64,000 nt of DNA. It comes from Oscillospiraceae bacterium (GTDB lineage: Bacteria > Bacillota > Clostridia > Oscillospirales > Ruminococcaceae). The position numbers and the translations under genes are program-made. The DNA lies in contig JAQYLI010000040.1 of NCBI GenBank assembly GCA_028720105.1, positions 124,001-188,000 on the forward strand. The letters run 5' to 3'. Shown in pieces: positions 37,561-51,170 of this stretch. Position 1 is the stretch's first letter, and each line of letters opens with the position of its first letter. The notes below the pieces were generated by a model. The model made no database searches, had not been told where the DNA came from, and saw only the letters and a list, made by a program, of their open reading frames with translations.

Positions 37561-38379
37561 TCAGCCCAGCAGTGAGTTTATGGTCTCGTTTACTCTTTCC
37601 ATATTTATGGGTTTGAGCAGGTAGCCCTGGGGCTTGAGCGAAAGGACCTCGGTGATCTTTTCGCGGTCTGCTATGCCTGTGAGGAATACCACGGGGATAT
37701 CCTTTGCGCTGTCGAGCCTTTTTATCCTTTTGAAAACCTCGGGACCTGTCTCCACGGGCATCTGGTAATCCAGGAAAATAAGGTCGGGGGTTTTTGTTTC
37801 CAGAAATTTAAGCGCAATTCTTCCGCTTACTGTGGCTGTGACATCATATCTGTCCTCGAGGGCGGATTTGAGCAGCTTCAAAATATTTTTGTCATCGTCC
37901 ACAATAAGGATATGCTTCTTCACATTGAGCTTTTTCTTCTCAAGCTCCTCTGCTGCCCTGCGTTCCGCCTCTTCCTTTTCCTTGGCTATCCGTTCCTTTT
38001 CTTCCTCGATATTACGCAGCAGACGGTTTATTTTATCGCTTATTGCCGAAATGGTGATGGGGCGTGACAGGATAAGGTCAATGATCTTTTCGTTCTCGTT
38101 TTCGGAAGTATAAAGCTCGAAGCAGTCCTCGTTTGTGACTACGATAACGGGAACATTGCCGTATTCCTCATTGGTTTTCAGCCGCTTTATCTGGGACATA
38201 AGTTGAACATCGGCATATTCCGCAATGCACACGTATGCATCGGGCTTGAACATTTCGTAATGCGCACTGAGATCGGTCCAGTATCCCGATGTGCTCATAC
38301 AAGTAAATCCGGTGGAATTTACAAAAAAATCTCTGAGTAAAGCTGAGCTGCCGCCGTTAACAAGTATTTTGTATTTCAT
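37561..38379 (-). CDS. Response regulator with degenerate N-terminal and intact C-terminal receiver domain
   Basis: C-terminal ILIVDDDKNIL...FLDYQMPVETG; E/K-rich linker; no output domain. Confidence 0.88.
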   Translation of the reverse strand: MKYKILVNGGSSALLRDFFVNSTGFTCMSTSGYWTDLSAHYEMFKPDAYVCIAEYADVQLMSQIKRLKTNEEYGNVPVIVVTNEDCFELYTSENENEKIIDLILSRPITISAISDKINRLLRNIEEEKERIAKEKEEAERRAAEELEKKKLNVKKHILIVDDDKNILKLLKSALEDRYDVTATVSGRIALKFLETKTPDLIFLDYQMPVETGPEVFKRIKRLDSAKDIPVVFLTGIADREKITEVLSLKPQGYLLKPINMERVNETINSLLG

Positions 38380-38544
38380 ACCGATGTACCTCCTGATTAT
38401 GCAGATGTTTAGTATCCGTTAAGATTATTTTATCGTATTTTGTAATGTTTGTCAATAGTTTACACTGTAATATTAACGAGGTTTACATCAGCTTTTCTCA
38501 AAAAAGTTGCATTTTTTCCTTATTTTATTCCGGAGAGATATGCC

Positions 38545-38585
38545 GAAATAAAGCTGACCGCCCAGGCTTCAAGCCTGAGCGGTCG
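38545..38585 (-). terminator. cysK terminator
   Basis: GACCGC-CCAGGCTTCAAGCCTG-AGCGGTC hairpin downstream of the cysK stop. Confidence 0.55.
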
Positions 38586-38596
38586 ATTTTGACATA

Positions 38597-39526
38597 TTAT
38601 TCGGAGAACATTGCGGTAGAAAGATACCTCTCGCCTGTGTCGGGGAGAAGGGCAACAATGGTCTTGCCTTTGTTTTCGGGACGCTTGGCAAGCTGTATAG
38701 CCGCATAAAGAGCCGCACCCGAGGAAATTCCCACTAAAACGCCCTCAGTCTTGGCAATTCTTCTGCCTGTTTCAAAAGCGTCATCGTTCTCAACGGGGAG
38801 AATTTCGTCATAGATCTTAGTGTCAAGAGTGTCGGGAACAAAGCCTGCGCCGATACCCTGAATTTTGTGAGGACCTGCGGTGCCCTTGGAAAGAACGGGA
38901 GAGGAGGCAGGCTCAACAGCAACGATCTTTACATTGGGATTTTTGGATTTCAGATATTTTCCCGTACCAGTGATAGTACCGCCTGTGCCAACGCCTGCAA
39001 CGAAAATATCAACGGTTCCGTCGGTGTCGTCCCAAATCTCAACGCCTGTGGTCTTTTCGTGAGCCGCAGGGTTAGCGGGATTTGAGAACTGAGAGGGGAT
39101 AAAGCTGTCGGGAATTTCCTTGGCAAGCTCCTCAGCCTTTGCAATAGCGCCTTTCATACCCTTTGCGCCCTCGGTGAGAACCAGCTCAGCGCCGTATGCC
39201 TTCATAAGCTTTCTGCGCTCCACGCTCATTGTTTCGGGCATTGCGATAATGAGCTTGTAGCCCTTAGCCGCAGCCGCCGAAGCAAGACCTATGCCCGTAT
39301 TTCCGCTGGTAGGCTCGATAATGGTGCTGCCGGGCTTCAAAACGCCCTTAGCCTCGGCGTCCTCCAGCATAGCCTTGGCAATTCTGTCCTTAACGCTGCC
39401 TGCGGGATTGAAATACTCAAGCTTTGCATAAATTTTAGCCTCAAGCTTCTCCTCTTTCTCGATATTCTCAAGCTCAAGCAGGGGGGTGTGACCGATAAGG
39501 TCGGTGATCTTCTTATAAACCTTCAT
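38597..39526 (-). CDS. cysK: Cysteine synthase A
   Basis: [35 protein letters not shown]. Confidence 0.95.
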   Translation of the reverse strand: MKVYKKITDLIGHTPLLELENIEKEEKLEAKIYAKLEYFNPAGSVKDRIAKAMLEDAEAKGVLKPGSTIIEPTSGNTGIGLASAAAAKGYKLIIAMPETMSVERRKLMKAYGAELVLTEGAKGMKGAIAKAEELAKEIPDSFIPSQFSNPANPAAHEKTTGVEIWDDTDGTVDIFVAGVGTGGTITGTGKYLKSKNPNVKIVAVEPASSPVLSKGTAGPHKIQGIGAGFVPDTLDTKIYDEILPVENDDAFETGRRIAKTEGVLVGISSGAALYAAIQLAKRPENKGKTIVALLPDTGERYLSTAMFSE

Positions 39527-39589
39527 ATGTATCCGCCTTTCTGATGTTTTAAATGTTAAATATAGATATTTCCTATCTGTTTAATATGA

Positions 39590-39618
39590 ATTATATCACA
39601 ACGTTTCTTATTTGTCAA
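39590..39618 (-). promoter_or_regulatory. cysK promoter TTGACA-N17-TATAAT
   Basis: Complementary TGTCAA 39613-39618 and ATTATA 39590-39595. Confidence 0.75.
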
Positions 39619-39667
39619 GTATTTACTGAAATTTTTTTCGGGAACGGAAAAATTTTTTCAGCGTATG

Positions 39668-39736
39668 TAACGTTACCGAGCCGACAGTCTGATATCCAAG
39701 TAAATTACAGAACGTCTCGCTGCGGGTCGTCACCCG
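39668..39736. repeat. Dispersed ~70 bp repeat, copy B
   Basis: Same conserved ends as 6683-6754. Confidence 0.75.
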
Positions 39737-39737
39737 C

Positions 39738-40121
39738 TTATAGTTTAAAGCCGTGGGGCATAAGCTCCTCAAGGGTGAAAATCTCAAGTTCGCCCTTGTC
39801 ATTTCGCAAAATAATACGGAAACCCTCTTCCGCAAATTCGCTTAAAAACTGCCTGCAAATGCCGCAGGGAAAGGTAAGCCCGCCCCCCGCATTTGCGATA
39901 GCAATAGCGGAAAAACGTACCGCACCCTCGGAAACCGCCTTTACGGCAGCAGTCCTCTCGGCGCAAATCCCCGCCCCGTAGGAGGAATTTTCCACATTAC
40001 ACCCCGTAAACACCCGTTCGTCCGAGGAAAGGAGAGCCGCCCCCACCTTGAATTTTGAGTAGGGCGCATAAGCGTTTTCGCAGGCTTTTTCTGCAAGTTC
40101 CATAAGTTTGTTGTCGGTCAT
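39738..40121 (-). CDS. cdd: Cytidine deaminase
   Basis: YSKFKVGAALL, GICAERTA, PCGICRQFLSEF. Confidence 0.93.
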   Translation of the reverse strand: MTDNKLMELAEKACENAYAPYSKFKVGAALLSSDERVFTGCNVENSSYGAGICAERTAAVKAVSEGAVRFSAIAIANAGGGLTFPCGICRQFLSEFAEEGFRIILRNDKGELEIFTLEELMPHGFKL

Positions 40122-40165
40122 AGCAATGTTCCTTTCTGTAAATATTCATATAAAATGGAAATTGA

Positions 40166-40611
40166 TTATTTCTTTACAATTTTCCATTCTTCTCCATCGA
40201 CTACATATTGAAACTCAGACAAATTTTTATCAAGCATAACACTTAGCAGATCATAAAAATCATTCACAAGATTATTGTTGGCAATTCTGATTTTTTTACC
40301 CAATACATTTTTCCTTCATCAGAACTTCTCAATTCGCCTTCAAATTGGTTTGTTTCAAAAAGAAACACAATATATCTGCCGTTTTCAATCGGAAATTGTT
40401 TTACGCCGCATAAGTGAGGGTTAAAAATTGTAAGACCTGTTTCTTCTTTCATCTCCCTGACAACGGCATCAACAATAGATTCTCCCAGTTCAATATGTCC
40501 TCCCGGAAGTGTATACCCTTTCCAATCATTTTTTATTCTGTTCTGTAATAAATATTCTTCATCTTTGTGTATCAAGCATAAGACAGTAAGCTCAACATTT
40601 TCTGTTCGCAT
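40166..40611 (-). pseudogene. NUDIX hydrolase (MutT-like) with apparent C-terminal frameshift
   Basis: NUDIX box GGHIELGESIVDAVVREMKEETGL intact; frame 0 stops at 40264 but LVNDFYDLLSVMLDKNLSEFQYVVDGEEWKIVKK continues in the -1 frame. Confidence 0.65.
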
Positions 40612-40689
40612 TGCTTCTCCCCCTCTTATTTATCGCCAAATTTTTGTAAATCAAATCTGAAAATCATTCCCCAAAAAAGATAATATAAA

Positions 40690-40740
40690 CAAAAGCTGCC
40701 CCCGACGAAAATATCGCCAAGAGCAGCTTCAACATTATTA
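40690..40740 (-). terminator. ATP synthase operon terminator
   Basis: AAGCTGCTCTTGGCG...CAGCTTTT hairpin after atpC. Confidence 0.6.
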
Positions 40741-41151
40741 TTTCATCAAAGTATTATGAACATTGATTCTGTTAAGCGCCCTCTTGAGTTTAAGCTCAGC
40801 AAGGTCAAGATCTCTCTCGCTGTTTTTGGCAGCGATACGCTGCTTAGCGTTTTCCTCGGAGCGTTTAGCCCATTCAATGTCGATCTCGTCCGCCCATTCA
40901 ACAGCGTCCGCAAAGATGTGTACCTTGTTGCCGCCCACCTTGATAAGCCCCGCCGAGACTGCAGCAAGACGGTATTCACCGTTATCCTGCATAACTTTCA
41001 AAGGACCCGAAGGCAGACTTGCCACAAGGCTTGTGTGATTTGCCAGAATACCGATATCGCCCTCAGTAGTGCGGACGATTATCTGAGTGGTCTCCCCGTC
41101 AAAGAAGGTTTTTTCGGGGGTTATGACCGTAAGCTGAAAGGGTGCAGCCAT
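40738..41151 (-). CDS. atpC: F1 ATP synthase subunit epsilon
   Basis: Family sequence and operon position. Confidence 0.95.
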   Translation of the reverse strand: MAAPFQLTVITPEKTFFDGETTQIIVRTTEGDIGILANHTSLVASLPSGPLKVMQDNGEYRLAAVSAGLIKVGGNKVHIFADAVEWADEIDIEWAKRSEENAKQRIAAKNSERDLDLAELKLKRALNRINVHNTLMK

Positions 41152-41166
41152 ATTCGCTCAGCCTCC

Positions 41167-42582
<1,416 letters not shown>

Positions 42583-42660
42583 TTAATTAAATTTATACGA
42601 GCAGTATAATCTACATTGAGTATAATACCGAAAGTAAAATTATACAAATAGTAATTGCCA

Positions 42661-43524
42661 TTATTCAGCGCTGTTAGCGCCGCCGACAATTTCGGTAATT
42701 TCCTGAGTAATGGAAGCCTGTCTTGCACGGTTGTACATAAGGGAAAGACTGCTTATCATTTCGGACGCATTGTCCGAAGCGTTTTCCATAGCATTACGTC
42801 TTGCCGCCTGCTCGGAAGCGAAGCTGTCCACGCAGGAGCCGAAAATCATACCTGTAATATATCTTGGCACGATGTGATTGAACACCGCACCTGCCGAAGG
42901 CTCGTAAATTGGGAGAGCCTTGGATTTTTTCAGCTCAGTCTTGAACTCCACAGGCAGCAGCTGCTTAGAAACGGCAGTCTGTGTAATGGGAGAAACAAAT
43001 TCAGTGTAGAAAAGCTCCTCTCTCTCGTAAACACCCTTGATGTAAGGCTCCACGATAGACTCTGCGATCTCCTCCGCCTCCACTATCTTAATGCTCTCGC
43101 AGATGTTCTGATACTGAGCCATAAGATTGTAGCCACGTTTTTCGTAGAATTCCACCGCTTTTTTGCCGATGGGAAGAATATCCACCTTTTCCCTGCCGCC
43201 AAGCTGGTCAATTCTTGCCTGAGCCAGCTTGAAAACGTTGTTGTTAAAGCCGCCTGCAAGACCTCTGTCGCCTGCAATGACAACAAGGAGTGACTTGCCC
43301 TCCCCCGACTTTCGTGTAAAGGGGGAGAGAAATCGTGGATTTTCCGCCTGTATTTCGCACATAGTGTCATAAAGGGCGTTGAAATAAGGGCGAGCCCTGT
43401 CAGCCTTTTCCTTAGCCTTTCTGAGCTTGGAAGATGCAACCAGCTCCATTGCCTTGGTTATCTGCATAGTGGACTCGACGCTCTTTATACGCCGCTTGAT
43501 GACCTTCATATTGCCTGAAGCCAA
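42661..43524 (-). CDS. atpG: F1 ATP synthase subunit gamma (TTG start)
   Basis: IKSVESTMQITKAMELVASSKLRKA; RBS AAAGGAGG upstream of TTG. Confidence 0.95.
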   Translation of the reverse strand: MASGNMKVIKRRIKSVESTMQITKAMELVASSKLRKAKEKADRARPYFNALYDTMCEIQAENPRFLSPFTRKSGEGKSLLVVIAGDRGLAGGFNNNVFKLAQARIDQLGGREKVDILPIGKKAVEFYEKRGYNLMAQYQNICESIKIVEAEEIAESIVEPYIKGVYEREELFYTEFVSPITQTAVSKQLLPVEFKTELKKSKALPIYEPSAGAVFNHIVPRYITGMIFGSCVDSFASEQAARRNAMENASDNASEMISSLSLMYNRARQASITQEITEIVGGANSAE

Positions 43525-43558
43525 TTTAATGCTCCTCCTTTAGCAGTTGATAGGGGTA

Positions 43559-45118
<1,560 letters not shown>

Positions 45119-45664
45119 TTAAACGGAAACCATATCTCTTATCTGTTTGTGCATATTTTCAAGTCTTGTTTTAACAGAACCGTCCATCATAGAGCCGCCC
45201 GAGGAAACGATCATACCGCCCATAATTGAAGGGTCGACCTTTTCCTTTAAAATAACGGTCTTGCCGTATTTTTTCTCAAGCTTAGCCTTGAGCCTGTTCC
45301 TTGCGTCGTCCTTGAGGGGAACGGCGGTGGTGACAACGGCTTCGGCAATGCCTGCGCTCTCGTAATAGCCGTTTCTGAACTGCTCTGCAATGCCCTGAAG
45401 ATATCTGCACCTGTTTTTCTCGGCGAGAACACAGAGAAAGTTAAGGGCAGTATCGGAAATTTTTCCCTCAAAGACCGTCTTTATAAGGGAAAGCTTTTCC
45501 TCGTCGGTGACAGTGGGGGCGCAGAGGACTTCGGTAAGCTCGGGGTTTGCGGAGAAAATGCCACTGAGAGCATCAAGCTCTTCGTCAAGCTCCTTCATAG
45601 AGCCGTCTTCGGCAGCTATCTCAAGCAAAGCCCTTGAGTAAACATTTTCGACAGAACCTGCCAT
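45119..45664 (-). CDS. atpH: F1 ATP synthase subunit delta
   Basis: Family sequence and operon position. Confidence 0.93.
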   Translation of the reverse strand: MAGSVENVYSRALLEIAAEDGSMKELDEELDALSGIFSANPELTEVLCAPTVTDEEKLSLIKTVFEGKISDTALNFLCVLAEKNRCRYLQGIAEQFRNGYYESAGIAEAVVTTAVPLKDDARNRLKAKLEKKYGKTVILKEKVDPSIMGGMIVSSGGSMMDGSVKTRLENMHKQIRDMVSV

Positions 45665-45708
45665 AAAAATGACCCTTCCTTTCCGTAAGCGCTGTAAGCA
45701 CCGCTCGA

Positions 45709-46218
45709 TTATTCATCTTCACCGATGCCGCCGATAAACTCGTCAATGAGACGTTCCTGCTCCTCGTCGGAGGAAACCTCTTTTCCGATGACCTTGCCCG
45801 CAATGTTAACGGCAATGTCGGAAATTTCGTCCTTGATCTGGTTAACGGCACGCTTGCGTTCTCTCTCAATGTCGGCATTAGCCTTGGAAACAATGCCCTG
45901 AGCCTCGTCCTTCGCCTGAGCGATTATCTCGTCGGAGCGAAGCTGAGCCTTTTTGGAAGCAGCCTTAACTATCTCTGCGGACTCCTCCTTGGCAGCGGAA
46001 AGCTTTTCGGCGTATTCGGTCTCCATATTCTTAGCCTTTTCGAGAGCAGCGTCAGCGTCCTCGTAGGTTTTGGACACTTGAGCCTTGCGCTCCTCGATTA
46101 TCTTGTTAACGGGAGCGAAAAGGAATTTCTTGAATAACAAAAACAGGATAAGGGTATTGAGCAGCACACCGATAATGGTGGAAGGCTCAATGCTGAAAAA
46201 TTCAAAATTAAGCTGCAT
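45709..46218 (-). CDS. atpF: F0 ATP synthase subunit b
   Basis: TM helix plus long amphipathic charged helix. Confidence 0.94.
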   Translation of the reverse strand: MQLNFEFFSIEPSTIIGVLLNTLILFLLFKKFLFAPVNKIIEERKAQVSKTYEDADAALEKAKNMETEYAEKLSAAKEESAEIVKAASKKAQLRSDEIIAQAKDEAQGIVSKANADIERERKRAVNQIKDEISDIAVNIAGKVIGKEVSSDEEQERLIDEFIGGIGEDE

Positions 46219-46254
46219 TTAACTGACCTCCGTCCTGTATCCGCAGATCCCGAA

Positions 46255-46560
<306 letters not shown>

Positions 46561-46640
46561 TTAAAAATTTACTTAATTAAAGTTAAAGTCCGTCTCCAAT
46601 ATACAGTCTGTATAATTATGACAGTAAATTACAGAAAGTG

Positions 46641-47459
46641 CTATTCTTCCTTGCCTGCAGCGTCTCCCACATACGCCATAGTAAGCATAATGAATACGTA
46701 GGACTGGATAACGCCCGAGAAGAAGTCAAAATAGAGTGACAGCACAGCGGGAATACCGACCTGGAATACGTGGAAGTAATTCAGGGCGCTGAAATTGAGA
46801 GCCAGCGCATTGTAAACCACATTGCTGAGCACAGTCAGGAAAGCGTACACGATGGAGCTGATTATCATACCGCTGGAAATATTTCCGAACATACGCAAAG
46901 CCATAGCAACAGGTGTTGCCACTTCGCTGAGAATGTTAATAGGCGTGATAACAGCCACAGGCTCCGTAAAGCCCTTGAGATATCCTCCGAAGCCGTTTGA
47001 CTTTATCTTGTAGAACGTAATGAGGATAAACGTGAGCGCAGCCCAGGTGCCGGTGCAGTTGATATCCACCGTCATACTTCTGAAGCCGAAAATGCTGATG
47101 AGCGAGCCTGTAAGCGCAAAGGTGAATATGGTAGCGATGTAAGGCGCAAGGTGCATCATTTTGGCGCCCATATTTTCCTTTACCAGGTTGTTGAAGAAGG
47201 TGACGAACCATTCCGCAAGCACCTGTTTTTTTGAAGTGGGAACGACTTTCAGATCGCTTGTCAGCCATTTGATGAGGATAAACAGGAGAATGATCAGAAG
47301 CCAGCCGGTGACGACTGTTTCGGAGATTGAGAAAAGCTCCCTTGTGCCGTCCATAACTGTGATCATTTTTCTCGGACCGAGAACATCAACGTGAAGCTCG
47401 GTGTCGAAAAATCCTGCCGCAGCAGCCGATAAAGCGGACGCTGCCTGAGCGGTTTCCAT
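46641..47459 (-). CDS. atpB: F0 ATP synthase subunit a
   Basis: ALRMFGNISSGMII and operon position. Confidence 0.95.
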   Translation of the reverse strand: METAQAASALSAAAAGFFDTELHVDVLGPRKMITVMDGTRELFSISETVVTGWLLIILLFILIKWLTSDLKVVPTSKKQVLAEWFVTFFNNLVKENMGAKMMHLAPYIATIFTFALTGSLISIFGFRSMTVDINCTGTWAALTFILITFYKIKSNGFGGYLKGFTEPVAVITPINILSEVATPVAMALRMFGNISSGMIISSIVYAFLTVLSNVVYNALALNFSALNYFHVFQVGIPAVLSLYFDFFSGVIQSYVFIMLTMAYVGDAAGKEE

Positions 47460-47465
47460 ATTGCT

Positions 47466-47876
47466 TTACCCTCCTTTCCTTGAATTTTTGTCCCGATGGA
47501 TAATTGCGCTGCCCGAGTAGAACAGCTTAGGATACAGCAGGGGGATAAAAACGCATACAGGGTTAAAGTATGCGCAGTTAAAGCCCAGCACGAGAGCCGC
47601 ACCCATAACAGCCAGGCGGATAAGATAGAAGCTGAACATATACCTTTTAGCCGCCTTTGCAGAGCCTCTTTCAACGGCTCTCTCCGCCGAAAGCCCCAGA
47701 ATGATGAAGTTTGCAAGAGAAGCGGCAGTGCCCAGCAGAAGACCTGCGGGAATGGGAATGTTCAGTCCGTAAAAGGGCAGCGCTGCGATAAATATGAGTA
47801 AATCGGCAAGCAGGACTTTAGGGAGCAGAAACTCAAGCTGTTCATTTATCATTTTACTGAAAATCCTTATCTTCAT
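47466..47876 (-). CDS. ATP synthase subunit I-like membrane protein
   Basis: Small multi-TM protein immediately upstream of atpB. Confidence 0.7.
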   Translation of the reverse strand: MKIRIFSKMINEQLEFLLPKVLLADLLIFIAALPFYGLNIPIPAGLLLGTAASLANFIILGLSAERAVERGSAKAAKRYMFSFYLIRLAVMGAALVLGFNCAYFNPVCVFIPLLYPKLFYSGSAIIHRDKNSRKGG

Positions 47877-48137
47877 AAGATTAGCCGTAAGCTCCTTTTT
47901 ATACCGAAAGCCGTTAATTTACAGATAAATATGCATAATAGTATTATACCAAATTCGGATAGAAAAAGCAATGAATTTCCGGAACTTTTGTTAATTCATA
48001 CTAAAATATTAGTCAAAATTACAACATCTCCCAAAATTCGACTAATTCAAAACGGATAAACTGCCGAAAAAATAAAAAAACCTGTTTCTACTCTTGACAT
48101 ACAGCGGTATATGTGGTATCATATATAGGCAAATTAT

Positions 48138-48214
48138 CGGGGCGTAACTCAGTTTGGTAGAGTGCTTGCTTTGGGAGCAAGATGCCGCAGGTTCAAGTCC
48201 TGTCGCCCCGACCA
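48138..48214 (+). tRNA. tRNA-Pro (TGG), CCA encoded
   Basis: Cloverleaf cggggcg...cgccccg acca, anticodon loop TTTGGGA; upstream TTGACA-N17-TATCAT. Confidence 0.95.
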
Positions 48215-48420
48215 AAAAGTGAGCTGTCATGATTACGGGCAGCTCACTTTTTATTAGCTATATTATAGCACAATTGTGTCAATTTGTCAATACCCCAAAG
48301 CGAAAAATCTGTTAAAATGCCAAAAGTTTGTATACATTAACAAATCGCCGACGGATATATCGTAGAAACAGCACATATATTTCAATTTTCGGTATTCCCC
48401 GCCCGCATCTGCCCCCCCCC

Positions 48421-48454
48421 TCAGTACCCATTGACCGTCAGTACCCATTGACCG
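48421..48454. repeat. Exact tandem duplication, 2 x 17 bp TCAGTACCCATTGACCG
   Basis: Direct reading; preceded by a C-tract. Confidence 0.9.
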
Positions 48455-48586
48455 GTACCGCACAGCAGTCCGCAGCGTCCTCCGTTACCGCTAAAGACTA
48501 TGGAAAAAGGGCTGCCGCTTTATTCCGCAGCAGCCCTCATATGAAGCTGATATATGTATAGTGTGAAAACTGTACCGGAAAGCTTA

Positions 48587-49594
48587 TCAAAGTCCCTCGG
48601 GATTATTCTTAATAAATCTCCAGCTGTCCTCGCACATTTCGTTTATGTCACGTTCTGCCTTCCAGCCAAGCTCGTTTAAAGCCTTTGCGGGGTCTGCATA
48701 GCACTCGGCGATATCTCCCGCCCTGCGCTCCTTTATCTCATAGGGAATGTTAACGCCGCTTGCCTTTATAAATGCGTTCACCACGTCAAGTACGGAGTAG
48801 CCCTTGCCTGTGCCCAGGTTCCATATTCCCACGCCTGTCATATTTCTTACCTTGTTTATCGCCTTGATGTGACCGAGAGCTAAGTCTACAACGTGGATAT
48901 AGTCTCTTACGCCTGTGCCGTCGTGAGTGGGATAATCATTTCCGAAGACGCCCAGACAGGGAAGCTTGCCCACTGCCACCTGCTGAATGTAGGGCATAAG
49001 ATTGTTGGGTATGCCGTTGGGATTTTCGCCCAGCTTGCCGCTCTTGTGTGCGCCGATGGGATTGAAATATCTGAGCAGAGCCACGCTCCACTCACAGTCC
49101 GACTTGCAGATATCCTGTAAAATGCCCTCTATCATAAGCTTTGTTGAGCCGTAGGGGTTGGTGGTGGAAAGAGGGAAGTCCTCTCTGATAGGCACGGATT
49201 TGGGTGAGCCGTAAACCGTAGCGGAGGAGCTGAATACAATTTTTTTGCAGCCGTGGTTTCTCATAACGTCACAAAGGATAAGGGTGCCTGTGATGTTGTT
49301 GTGGTAATATTCGATGGGCTTTCTTACCGACTCGCCCACCGCCTTGAGACCTGCAAAATGAATGACCGAGTCGATGTCGTTTTCCTCGAAGACCCTCTCC
49401 ACAGCGTCTCTGTCAAGAAGATCGGCTTTGTAAAACTTAAAATCCTTGCCCGTAAGCTCCTTGATTATCTCCACCGCTCTTTCCTTTGAGTTGGAAAGAT
49501 TGTCGAGAACCACAATGTCCTCCCCTGCATTTAAAAGCTCCACGCAGGTGTGGGAGCCTATATAGCCTGCTCCGCCCGTTACTAAAATTGCCAT
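48587..49594 (-). CDS. galE: UDP-glucose 4-epimerase
   Basis: [30 protein letters not shown]. Confidence 0.95.
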   Translation of the reverse strand: MAILVTGGAGYIGSHTCVELLNAGEDIVVLDNLSNSKERAVEIIKELTGKDFKFYKADLLDRDAVERVFEENDIDSVIHFAGLKAVGESVRKPIEYYHNNITGTLILCDVMRNHGCKKIVFSSSATVYGSPKSVPIREDFPLSTTNPYGSTKLMIEGILQDICKSDCEWSVALLRYFNPIGAHKSGKLGENPNGIPNNLMPYIQQVAVGKLPCLGVFGNDYPTHDGTGVRDYIHVVDLALGHIKAINKVRNMTGVGIWNLGTGKGYSVLDVVNAFIKASGVNIPYEIKERRAGDIAECYADPAKALNELGWKAERDINEMCEDSWRFIKNNPEGL

Positions 49595-49783
49595 ATAAAG
49601 ATCATTCCTTTCCCGATAGTTTTTTGTTGCCTGATGATATGATTATACATCATACTGCCGGGGATTTCAATAGATTTTCGCTTCTTTTATATGCACTTTT
49701 GTGGCAGGGAGAGGTGATGTGAGTTTGACATTGATGACGAAAGCAGTATAATTAGAGAAGTCAAAAAAATTCTGCATAATGAT

Positions 49784-49814
49784 AAACCGCCCTGAGAAGT
49801 CAAGGCGGTTTTTT
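49784..49814 (+). terminator. Intrinsic terminator AACCGCC...GGCGGTTTTTT
   Basis: Hairpin with T-tract. Confidence 0.75.
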
Positions 49815-49845
49815 ATCGGAAAAAGCTAAATTATACAAAAAATAA

Positions 49846-49876
49846 AAACCGTCAGTCTCAATAAGACCGACGGTTT
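49846..49876 (-). terminator. tRNA-Lys terminator
   Basis: Minus strand AAACCGTC...GACGGTTTTTA. Confidence 0.65.
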
Positions 49877-49877
49877 C

Positions 49878-49953
49878 TGGTGAGCCATTGGGGATTTGAA
49901 CCCCAGACCCTTTGATTAAAAGTCAAATGCTCTGCCGACTGAGCTAATGGCTC
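49878..49953 (-). tRNA. tRNA-Lys (TTT), CCA encoded
   Basis: gagccattagctcagtcggcagagc...ggttcaaatccccaatggctc; anticodon loop CTTTTAA. Confidence 0.95.
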
Positions 49954-50052
49954 AAACAATGTATGCTTTACACACAATGCTTAATTATTATACCAAAACA
50001 AAGCCCACTTGTCAACAGAATAAAATGCCCAAAACCAAAATTTACAATATGT

Positions 50053-50577
50053 TCATATATGCCCCAAAAATATATTTACCGTAAGAACGCTGACGATAAA
50101 CCCTGTCATATCTCCTGCAAGCGAAGCCGCAAGGGTGTGACGGGTGTTTTTTATCTTAACAGCGCCGTAATATACCGCAAGGGTATAAAATGTAGTCTCC
50201 GTAGAGCCCAGCATAACGCTTGCCACCCTGCCGGCAAAGCTGTCGGGGCCGTTTTTCTCCAGAAGGGACTCATACACCGCCAGCGCCCCGCTGCCCGAAA
50301 CGGGGCGGATAAGTGCAAGGGGCAGACACTCCACAGGAAAGCCTGTCCTGTCAAAAAATCCCGATACAAGGCTTATTATCATCTCTTCCGCCCCCGAAGC
50401 CCTGAACATTCCCACGGCGGTTATCAGAGCAATGAGAGTGGGAAGAAGCCCCGCGCAGGTCGCCAGATTTTCCTTTGCCCCACAGGCAAATTCCGAGAAA
50501 ACATCTACCTTCTTATATAGCCCGTGAGAGATGATAATAAGTATGATAACGGGAATTGCCACAGCTGCGGCGGTCAT
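50053..50577 (-). CDS. spmB: Spore maturation protein B (nucleoside recognition domain)
   Basis: Pair with upstream SpmA; ATGA overlap at 50574-50577. Confidence 0.85.
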   Translation of the reverse strand: MTAAAVAIPVIILIIISHGLYKKVDVFSEFACGAKENLATCAGLLPTLIALITAVGMFRASGAEEMIISLVSGFFDRTGFPVECLPLALIRPVSGSGALAVYESLLEKNGPDSFAGRVASVMLGSTETTFYTLAVYYGAVKIKNTRHTLAASLAGDMTGFIVSVLTVNIFLGHI

Positions 50578-51170
50578 AGCTTTTTCCCCCTTTTCCTTTT
50601 TCCCGAAAGGGGCAATACTGCCAAAGTCACCGAGACCGCAAGGGCGGCGGCAGAGGTTATCCACACGGCAGGAACTATCTCAAGAGGGTCGGCGGAGCCG
50701 TATTTCATTCTGAGAGAAAGGGCAGTGGAGGGTATCAGAGTGAGAGAAGCGGTGTTTATAACGGTGAATATTATCATTGAGGGCGTGGCGGTATCCTTTG
50801 CCTCCTCCTCCTCGGCAAGGGCTTTCATAGCTTCTATGCCGAAGGGCGTGGCGGCGTTTCCGAGCCCTAAAAGATTGGCGGTTATGTTCATACAAATTGC
50901 CTTGAAAGCGCGTCCCTGCTTGTCTAAGTCCTTAAAAAGACCGCCGAGTATCAGAGCAAACACCTCCGCAAGCTTTTCCGTAAGCCCCGACTTTTCCGCC
51001 ACACGCATAAGTCCGCCCCAGAAGCACATTCCTCCGCAGAGATATATGCACAGCTCCACAGCGTTCACAGGCTCGTTCAGAACAGCCTCCGTAAGCTCCT
51101 GCACATTTCCCGATATTACCCCTGCGGCAATGGATAGTATTATCAGTAGTGAAAAGATGAATGTTAGCAA
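50574..51170 (-). CDS. spmA: Spore maturation protein A (nucleoside recognition domain)
   Basis: GNVQELTEAVLNEPVNAVELCIYLCGGMCFWGGLM; GLGNAATPFGIEAM. Confidence 0.88.
   Translation of the reverse strand: MLTFIFSLLIILSIAAGVISGNVQELTEAVLNEPVNAVELCIYLCGGMCFWGGLMRVAEKSGLTEKLAEVFALILGGLFKDLDKQGRAFKAICMNITANLLGLGNAATPFGIEAMKALAEEEEAKDTATPSMIIFTVINTASLTLIPSTALSLRMKYGSADPLEIVPAVWITSAAALAVSVTLAVLPLSGKRKRGKKL

Noticed and set aside
48042-48230. 62-aa minus-strand ORF (VGATGLEPAASCSQSKHSTKLSYAP)
   Set aside because: Translation of the antisense strand of tRNA-Pro, a well-known annotation artefact.
48411-48454. C-tract plus 2 x 17 bp tandem repeat as CRISPR or regulatory array
   Set aside because: Only two abutting units with no spacers; most likely replication slippage in intergenic DNA.
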